Origin: Maea johnstoni
Lineage: Eukaryota > Annelida > Polychaeta > Spionida > Magelonidae
DNA: 64,000 nt
Assembly (NCBI GenBank): GCA_963942565.1
Contig: OZ012685.1
Location: 57,513,917-57,577,916 of the forward strand
Reading direction: 5' to 3'
Shown here: positions 56,805 through 64,000 of the stretch, one piece after another
How positions within the stretch are numbered: position 1 is the first letter of the stretch
How the letters are laid out: each line of letters starts with the position of its first letter
Translations under genes and position numbers: made by a program
The notes under the pieces: model-generated
The model's input: only the letters and a program-made list of their open reading frames with translations
What the model was told of the DNA's origin: nothing
Database searches by the model: none

Positions 56805-57125
56805 CCTGTCATTTCTAAGGTGGACGCTACTTAGAAGCAGTACCATTCATTCACACATTGTTTTTGCAGCTTAGACCATGTCTGAAGTCTATAAATTGTT
56901 TTGACTGCAAACCAAGAATAAACTACCAGGAATATTCTGAATCTACCTGTCATTTCTAAGGTGTACTATTTAAGAAGCCGTACCATTCATTCACACATTG
57001 TGTTTGCTTGGAGCTTAGACCATGTCTGAGGTCTATAGATTGTTTTGACTGCAATACAAGAAAACACTACCAGGAGTATCCAAATCTACCTGTCATTTCT
57101 AAGGTGTACTCTTAGAACCCATAGC
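56805..57125. repeat. ~135-bp tandem repeat
   Basis: Two and a half units with AATCTACCTGTCATTTCTAA and TTGTTTTGACTGCAA. Confidence 0.9.
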
Positions 57126-57204
57126 ATACCTTCACACATAGTGGTTTTTGTCCTGGGTAATCAGTATTTGGGGGGTATGGGCAAAATTTCCTATTTGTAG
57201 TTTG

Positions 57205-57290
57205 ATTGCTTGAATACACACATTTAAAGTAGCACAAAAACCCTCCAGCAGGGCTGTAAAGTAAACAGTATATGAGTATTAAATAGTCCA
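57205..57290 (-). repeat. Dispersed repeat shared with 51890-51980
   Basis: AAAGTAGCACAAAAACCCTC, then CAGCAGGGCTGTAAAGTAA. Confidence 0.75.
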
Positions 57291-57508
57291 AATAAGAGCC
57301 AGCCAGAGTATGACAATTGGCCGAGCATACAATGGATGAGCTAAATCAGCCAGGATGTGTATGCCAGTCATACAATCAAATTGTATTATATGTAACTGTC
57401 TGTGATGGATGTTCTTAATTTGGTTACTCTGATCATGGGATATTTCAATACCAAACCACAGAGGAATGACAGAATTACTGAGGCATACGATCTAGTCCAG
57501 TCAAGAGT

Positions 57509-57891
57509 TTAACCCTTAAATTCCAATGTTACACAAATAGTGTGTGTAGAGCTACACTTCTCTAAAGAATCATGCAAACATGCTAAGAGAAGATCAAACT
57601 CATTTACATTTCTGCTGCTGGTGGCCAACTTGGTTAACATGAAAAGATGTCAAAAAAGCTGAGAAATTAATGAAGCCATGACAGATGCACTCATCCGATA
57701 GTGCTCAGCAAGAGCTTTTTAATGAATACCAACATGACAGGATTAAGATGATTTTCTCAAAGATCAAAACTAGCCGATTTGCTGTCAAAATATGGTACTC
57801 TATATACATGAATCCTTTCAGTATGTCACATGACTATAGCTGACCAATGTTTTGTCAGTGGTTAAGAGGAGGCTATTTTTGTAAGGGTTAA
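57509..57891. mobile_element. TTAA element with a worn family A core
   Basis: TTAACCCTTAAATTCC at the left and TTTTTGTAAGGGTTAA at the right. A degenerate A copy (CTGCTGCTGGTGGCCAACTT) lies inside at ~57605-57775. Confidence 0.55.
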
Positions 57892-57903
57892 AACAGCCTG
57901 AAA

Positions 57904-58155
57904 ATTGTGGTGATAACATTTTGACTATAATGCATGTTATCACCACAATTGTGGTGATAACATTTTGACTATAATGCATGTTATCACCACAATTGTGGTG
58001 ATAACATTTTGACTATAATGCATGTTATCACCACAAATGTGGTGATAACATTTTGACTATAATGCATGTTATCACCACAATTGTGGTGATAACATTTTGA
58101 CTATAATGCATGTTATCACCACAATTGTGGTGATAACATTTTGACTACAATGCAT
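57904..58155. repeat. 44-bp cruciform-forming satellite
   Basis: About 5.5 nearly identical units. Each has GTGGTGATAAC, an 18-bp spacer (ATTTTGACTATAATGCAT) and the inverted GTTATCACCAC. Adjacent units meet in a 26-bp palindrome centred on AATT. Confidence 0.97.
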
Positions 58156-58520
58156 GTATTGAGAAACATTAAAAAAAACTCTGATCTTGATTAAACTGAT
58201 CTCAATTCCATGCCAACCTCAGCCTGAGCCTCCACAATAGACACTGATCTCAGAACCACACTGAGACTCAGCATTCCATCTGCCAAGATCAATGTAACAG
58301 CCAAGAGTAATCCCAGTATAAATTGTGTGTGATTGAAATATTGCTACCAGTAATGCGCTCGGATCCTGTCTTGCTGGCTTGTGTTTAACTTTCGCCACAA
58401 ATCTCCAGCAACTAAGTCCATGCATTAACAAGAAGGCACAGATTCCGCAACGAGGGCAGTTTGCTTGATCAAGATTTTAATTCTCTTGTCAGCGGGCGAT
58501 TGTCAAGTAGGAATCCTATC

Positions 58521-58739
58521 TTAACCCAATAATGCTCAAAGAGGTCAAAAGCATTTTGTTATTTTTGACAGTCTCTTAATAATAAACAATGATTTTACAA
58601 AATATTGGAAGAATAGATATTTGGTGAGTTATTTTTAACATTTTTCATTTTTTTTTTCCAAATATGCTTTCTTCTAAAAGATACCATTAAAATTATCAGG
58701 TTGTTGTTTTGCCACCAAGGGCATGGATGGCCGGGTTAA
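58521..58739 (+). mobile_element. Family B miniature
   Basis: TTAACCCAATAATGCTCAAAG to GGATGGCCGGGTTAA. Confidence 0.75.
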
Positions 58740-58752
58740 TGAATATAAATGT

Positions 58753-58961
58753 GTTAACCCATTCAAGCCTGCAGCAGCCAAAACCGGCCAACAAAAGCAA
58801 TTTTCAGAAAATATCTGAAGGAGAGTTGTTCATCAGAACAACTATCTACAACTCACCTTCAATTATTTTCAGAAATTAGGCTTCATTCCAAAGTTATTTT
58901 CAAAAGTTTGACAAGTCCAGACGACTCTGGTCAGGTAGATCTCCAGGCAAGAATGGGTTAA
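58753..58961 (-). mobile_element. Family B miniature
   Basis: TTAACCCATTCAAGCCTGCAG to GGCAAGAATGGGTTAA, sharing its last TTAA with an A copy. Confidence 0.8.
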
Positions 58962-59168
58962 CCCTTCCAATGCTAAGGCTACTTTTGTCCAAAGAACAAG
59001 GTCGCAAAGATTTTAAAAACCATCTAAACCCTACCATGTTGGTACTCATTGGATAGCTCTCAGTGAGTACTCTTAGATGAGTACCCATATACCAGGGTTT
59101 CAGTCATGTTTAAGGTTTTTTGCATAATTTTGTTTTGGACAAATTAGCCCCAGCAGCATGAGGGTTAA
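58958..59168 (-). mobile_element. Family A miniature
   Basis: TTAACCCTTCCAATGCTAAGG to AGCAGCATGAGGGTTAA. Confidence 0.88.
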
Positions 59169-59415
59169 CAAACAATGTGGGTCATGAGAGTCTCATTGCT
59201 GATGCTCCGTATGTTTTAGCACCACTACGTCTCACTTTACAGGAGGTTATTTCCTATCATTACCCAGGAAATATGCTTCCCTAGCCAAATGTGAGACACA
59301 GACAACTGGAGCCCAAGACGTTCAAGGGGTAATTGGTGATAGATACCTTTTCTGCAGTTAGCATGCGGCGGCATGTAATAACACTGTCTATCATGTCTGC
59401 TATATGTATTCCTTA

Positions 59416-59495
59416 TTAACCCTTTCCATGCCGAGACTGCTTTCATCCATGGTAGAAAAATGCAAAAAGTTTTTTTTAAAACCATCTAAGAATGA
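59416..59495 (-). mobile_element. Family A miniature, truncated
   Basis: Only the left third is present: TTAACCCTTTCCATGCCGAG to AAAACCATCTAAG. Confidence 0.7.
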
Positions 59496-59507
59496 ATGTT
59501 TATAACA

Positions 59508-59706
59508 TTAACCCTTCAAATGCTAAGGCTAGTTTTTTCTAAAACATTTAAAAACACCTAAACCCTGTCATGTTGGTATTCATTGGAAAGCTCTCTCTCG
59601 CTGAGTATTATAAGATGAGTACCCACATGCCAGGGTTTCAGTCATTTTTCAGATTTTTTGCATCATTTTGTATCGACTAAATTAACCACCAGCACTATAA
59701 GGGTTA
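59508..59706 (-). mobile_element. Family A miniature
   Basis: TTAACCCTTCAAATGCTAAGG to AGCACTATAAGGGTTA. Confidence 0.86.
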
Positions 59707-60283
59707 TCCCATTCTTACTTGATGCCACCCTGGGGAATAATATCTAGAGATCAGGTACTTAATTTTTTTGAAATAAAGCAAGAATTTGAAAACATAAGAA
59801 GGAAGGGTGTTGTTATTAATCAGATGAATATAATTTTTTCAAATACTTTCCAAAAGATGCTGACACCAGAAGAACATCACTAAAGTTTACAAGGCTTTTG
59901 AGAGCATTACGAAAATGTAAAGGTTGACACATTCTTTCCCAGAGTATTTCTTGACATGATAATCCAAAGAAAAAAAAAAGACTAATTGTTGTTTGTGTTC
60001 TATAATCGTTAAGTAAAGATATTTAGGTTGAATGATTTAGAGATGTGCTTTTTTCCGAAAAATACCTGGTGGGCAGTCTGGGAGTGAAAGAATGAAATAG
60101 AATAATATAGACTTTGATTATCATCACTATTTCTGGCATATTAAGGCTACATCATGACTAGCCAGTAGTCAATGATGGAACAGGATTACCTGGGAAACAC
60201 TGAATAACCCGAGTCACTGACAACATTCTCACATGCCCCAAGTAGGTGTCGACCTTGTGTAGTGAAGAAACGTACAATCTATG
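59707..60283. other. Non-coding stretch
   Basis: AT-rich, no repeat family or exon recognised. Confidence 0.4.
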
Positions 60284-60650
60284 GCAGCAATTGATAATAC
60301 ACAATGTAGATGACCAAAGGATTATCCTATTATAGTGATGATACATGACAGCACTTGATGAGTAAGTGGATTATCATTAATCCCCATGTGCATGGTAATA
60401 CACAGGGTAGATAACCATAGGATCATCCAATTAGTGATCATGATACATAGCAGCACTCGATGAGTGAGTAGGTCATAATTAATCCCCATGTACAAAGTAA
60501 TACACGGGGTAGCTAGATGACCAATGGATCATCCTTGCGTATTGATCAAACACAGCAGCACTTAACTGGTAAGTAGATTATCATTAATCCCTATGCACAT
60601 AGAAATACACAGGATGATGGCTTTGGGATCATCAATCACTGCAACTGACA
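60284..60650. repeat. ~100-bp tandem array
   Basis: Four diverged units with CAGCACTTGATGAGTAAGT, ATTATCATTAATCCCCATG and GGTAATACACAGGGTAGAT. Confidence 0.85.
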
Positions 60651-60816
60651 TCTACATGTAGAGTTCATGCATATCATTAGCCAGGAACGCATACAGGTAT
60701 GAAATTGAGAAAGGGACCGATCTCCATCAAAAAACCAGCAAACAAATCTCAAGCAGTCTAAGGAGGCTTAAGTACATTAAAAAAACATTTGATAGGGAAA
60801 GAGCTTTCAATGTGCA

Positions 60817-61028
60817 TTAGCCCTTATGCTGGTGGTGGCTAATTTGGCCAATACAAAATGAGGCAGAAAACCTGAAAAATTACTGAAACCCTGGCAAATA
60901 TATAGGTACTCATCTGAGAGTATTCATTGAGAGCTAGCCAATGAATACCGACATGACAGGGTTTAGATGTTTTTCAAAAATCTTTGCGTCATTGTGCTTA
61001 TGCTGAGCCTCAGCATTAGAAGGGTTGA
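60817..61028 (+). mobile_element. Family A miniature, copy 1 of tandem pair
   Basis: TTAGCCCTTATGCTGGTGG to GCATTAGAAGGGTTGA. Confidence 0.85.
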
Positions 61029-61072
61029 GTACATTAAAAACTATTTGATAGGGAAAGAGCTTCCAATGTGCA

Positions 61073-61280
61073 TTAGCCCTTATGCTGGTGGTGGCTATTT
61101 TGGCCAATACAAAATGAGGCAGAAAACCTGAAAAATTACTGAAACCCTGGCAAATGGGTACTCATCTAAGAGTACTCATCGAGAGCTAGCCAATGAATAC
61201 CGACATGACAGGGTTTAGATGTTTTTCAAAAATCTTTGCGTCATTATGCTAATGCTGTGCCTCAGCATTAGAAGGGTTGA
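61073..61280 (+). mobile_element. Family A miniature, copy 2 of tandem pair
   Basis: Nearly identical to copy 1, including its changed TTAG/TTGA edges, so it was copied as part of the larger unit and did not transpose. Confidence 0.85.
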
Positions 61281-61617
61281 GTACATTAAAAACTATTTGA
61301 TAGGGAAAGAGCTTCCAATGTGCATTAAGGAGAAGATTAATTTCATCTACAATCATACGTAGAGTGCATTTAGTGAGGAATGCATGCATATTGGTGTGAA
61401 ATTGAGAACGGTACTCTGGACTCCATAATGAAATCTGCAAACAAATCTCTAAGTCTAAGGAGGCTTAAGGACATAAAAACGAAAAGGAATATGATAGGAA
61501 AGAGCTTTTAATGTTCTTGAATAAGAGGATTACTTTCCTCTCCTCTGTAACGGGAGACTTTGATATGCAACAATGTCTCCTGACAGAGCCCATCATTACC
61601 ACAGGCTGAATGCATGG

Positions 61618-61770
61618 TTAACCCGTTCACAGTCATACAATCTTACAAATGCGGAAATATTTTAATAACGAAGCAATATTTTGAGAAATATTTCTTTGAA
61701 AGGTGTTGTTCTAGATGAGTTTAACAATCCCTCTTCAAATATTTTTCGAATCTTTCGCTGTTTTATGAAT
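61618..61770 (-). mobile_element. Worn family B-like sequence
   Basis: TTAACCCGTTCACAGTCATAC start, with CCCTCTTCAAATATTTTTCG inside. Confidence 0.4.
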
Positions 61771-62136
61771 TATGTCCAAATTTGTCAGATAATGCGAATA
61801 CATGCCGGACGTGGGTGGCTGAATGGCTCTGCTACACATGTGGCATATAATCACACAATTCCTCCTAACTCTGATCTAGTACTGCTCGTAAATACACAAA
61901 GCTAGTCTTCTTCCCCTTGCTGACCTGCATTTATAACAAAGATGGCTGCCATTAGCCTTAGGAACCGTTCAGGATTCGAACCATTAATTTTGATCAATCT
62001 GAAGAGCTGTCGACAGTCTTCTCATTAGGGCCTGCTAGAGTTTCTGCCTAGAATACTCATGGAATTGTCTCCACCACTAAGTTGTGAGGAAAATAAACAA
62101 TGGAAAAGTTCTCTTAGAATCACAACTGTACCTGCC

Positions 62137-62615
62137 TTTACCCATTCATGCTTAAGAGTTCCTCTAGAAATTGTCATCAGGATCTATGATACTTTTGATG
62201 ATAACTTGGGAATAGAGAAAAAAAATGGGAAATATTTGAATGAGAGATGTTTGTAATGCTCTGATTAACATTTCTCTGTAAAATATTTTCCAACTAGGCT
62301 TTTTGTCTGAAAAATTCCACCAAAATTGTTGCAAATGTCCTTATTACCAAAATTTCACCAAAATATTTTCCAACTAGGCTTTTTGTCTGAATGATTTCAC
62401 CAAAATTGTTGCAAATGTCCTTATTACCAAAATTTCACCAAAATATTTTCCAACTATGCTTTTTGTCTGAAAAATTTCACCAAAATTGTTGCAAATGTCC
62501 TTATTACCAAAATTTCACCAAAATATTTTCCAACTAGGCTTTTTGTCTGAAAGATTTCACCAAAATTGTCAGGGTGTTTTGGCTGCTTTATAAGCTGCAA
62601 GTATCAATGGGTTAA
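62137..62615 (+). mobile_element. Family B miniature expanded by an internal tandem repeat
   Basis: TTTACCCATTCATGCTTAAGAG start; GTATCAATGGGTTAA end. About 240 bp longer than other copies because of the 80-bp array. Confidence 0.85.
62279..62560. repeat. 80-bp tandem array inside family B
   Basis: Four units of AAAATATTTTCCAACTAGGC with AATTGTTGCAAATGTCC, nearly identical. Confidence 0.95.
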
Positions 62616-63280
62616 AGGAACTAAGTTCTACTTGTATATACTGTTAGATGATTTCTATATTGCCACTTAGGCTCTAAGCCAACTCAGTGCATGGACATTA
62701 CTCTACAATGACAGTCATTGCTTGCATTATTGCAACAATCAGTTGAGAGATTCATGACCAATCATTTTATTACCAAATCTAAGATATTCAATCACCTTCG
62801 CTTGAGCCATTGTTGGTGATAATTTGTGTAGGGAGCTTAACAATTGCTTTGAGCCACATATTCAATCCTCACAGTACACATCTGGTTTCTTGAAAGGGGG
62901 GAAGGATTCACATTTTACGCCACTTTCAACAGAAATAAAGAACTGGCTATAAATTCCCTTCTCCTTGGGAATAGTTACAAAAAATAGTTGCAAAGACACC
63001 CTAGACTACCTGTCATTATAAAATAATTCTACCTATTATTCATAACATTTTTGATGAAAATACTTCTACAATATTTACATTTCATGGGGCTCCCCCATGG
63101 CTGAACAGTCCATTGCTTAACATTTCACAATGACTGGCCTCTTTGTCTTACCGCCTCACCCACAAGATTTGGGAATTTTACAACTGCATACACTTCCTAA
63201 ATAAACCCAGGAATTCCTAGGATAATGCTGGGAACATGGTAGGATGTCCTAGGATATCTCAGCTGCTTTTAGTAAGGGCA
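62616..63280. other. Non-coding stretch
   Basis: Nothing recognised except an AGGAATTCCTAGGAT motif near 63210. Confidence 0.4.
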
Positions 63281-63799
63281 AGATCCCTGTCATGTTGGTA
63301 TTCATTCAAAAGTTCACACTGAGTACTCTCAGATGAGTACCCATATGCCAGGGTTTCAGTCAGTTCTCCGTTTTTTTGCACATTTTGTATTGGCCAAATT
63401 AGTGTTGGGACGATCATCGATTATAATCGATAATCAATCGTTTATCTCTCTGATTCTGATTAATTTAATCGATTACGAAACTGGCAATTGTTAATTATCG
63501 GAAAAGGTGACACATAGTGGCAAAATATAGAACTAAATGACAGACAAGTTGTCAGCTTTATGAAACTAAGCTCGAAATACACATCAAAACGAAGTTAAGG
63601 TAGGTGCTAATAGCAAGTAATTGTCATAGACTATGACTTATTATTAGGCTCTAGAACCCTAGTATCCAATTACTGCAAAAGTGCGATGAACTGATTATGA
63701 TTGATAATCGATCGGTTGGCTGTAACTGATTATCGTTCATGAAATTGCAACCGATTCCCAACCCTAGGCAAAATCAGCCACCAGCAGCATGACGGTTAA
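63281..63799 (-). mobile_element. Family A miniature split by a hAT-like miniature
   Basis: Outer halves are 63281-63399 and 63767-63799 (AGCCACCAGCAGCATGACGGTTAA). The left A terminus is missing. Confidence 0.8.
63400..63766. mobile_element. hAT-like miniature, 367 bp, nested in family A
   Basis: TAGTGTTGGGACGATCATCG start; CCGATTCCCAACCCTA end. The flanks GGCCAAAT and GGCAAAAT are an 8-bp duplication with one mismatch. The interior is GATCGAT/AATCGAT-rich. Confidence 0.82.
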
Positions 63800-64000
63800 G
63801 CCTAATTCCAGGTCGAGATCAACCAATGAGATAACATGTAGTGGGAAGCCGAGAAGAGGTGTCATGTGATATGTGACAGCAATGGAATGCCAGCCTGCCG
63901 TACATTTCCTGTCCACACACTTGTGAAATTACATTAGTTTTTTTTCCTGCATGTAACGTAGCAATAAAGTGCAGAGTTAACACAAGTAGAGTCCAATTAC

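Larger units (their letters stand above)
54823..57508. other. Non-coding stretch
   Basis: It contains a hAT-like element (55042-55467), a family D copy (55530-55822), an ~88-bp tandem array (55870-56180), a SINE head (56400-56515) and a ~135-bp tandem repeat (56805-57125). No gene is supported. Confidence 0.5.
60640..61511. repeat. Segmental duplication including two tandem A copies
   Basis: A ~255-bp unit (A copy plus TTTGATAGGGAAAGAGCTT) is present twice, with a third partial copy at 61281-61327. The outer flanks (AAATTGAGAA, CTGCAAACAAATCTC, TCTAAGGAGGCTTAA) are themselves duplicated at 60670-60815 and 61366-61511. Confidence 0.85.

Noticed and set aside
57904-58155. CRISPR-like array of regular repeats
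   Set aside because: Spacers are identical and the context is animal DNA with no cas genes; it is a palindromic satellite.

Overview
The window is animal nuclear DNA, AT-rich and dominated by repeats, with coding sequence confined to short exons bounded by clear GT-AG splice sites. No bacterial or organellar genes are visible. Hundreds of small TTAA-flanked elements, hAT-like miniatures, a DIRS-type tyrosine-recombinase retrotransposon and tRNA-derived SINE heads fit a marine invertebrate, possibly a deuterostome. That guess rests on repeat style, not on a recognised orthologue, so it is weak.

Two genes are supported and they converge. (1) On the + strand, positions 326-1048 hold the last two coding exons of a gene whose protein ends in an arginine/glycine-rich stretch and a CX2CX4HX4C zinc knuckle. 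The knuckle is split by a phase-1 intron. An AATAAA lies at 1642, and a 391-bp hAT miniature with a perfect 8-bp target duplication sits in the 3' UTR. (2) On the - strand, five exons between 20485 and 5538 encode the C-terminal ~331 residues of a protein I do not recognise. Every splice junction is phase 1 and rebuilds a glycine codon, and the protein has three diverged copies of one ~90-residue unit. It ends in Cys-Cys-Cys-Arg-Val-Met, which fits a CaaX lipidation signal. Upstream exons were not found.

Region by region: 0-1.65 kb, gene 1; 1.65-5.5 kb, intergenic; 5.5-20.5 kb, gene 2, whose introns hold a nearly whole, young DIRS element (9660-13964), a long CT tract, many TTAA miniatures and a 2.4-kb hAT-like element with mirror-image palindromic arrays (16.07-18.49 kb); 20.5-21.1 kb, a tandem array of copies of the exon's 3' splice-site region; 21-64 kb, no supported exon, either the upstream intron of gene 2 or intergenic DNA.

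The main landscape feature is two TTAA-target miniature families. Family A has about 31 copies, ends TTAACCCTT and is ~210 bp. Family B has about 20 copies, ends TTAACCCATTAATGC and is ~220 bp. Both look like non-autonomous piggyBac-type elements. They are nested into themselves, each other and local satellites. One insertion has a matching empty site in a neighbouring satellite unit, which shows the TTAA target directly. Other families are three related hAT miniatures, a MULE-like family (D), one Harbinger-like miniature, and many minisatellites, including a 44-bp cruciform-forming satellite.
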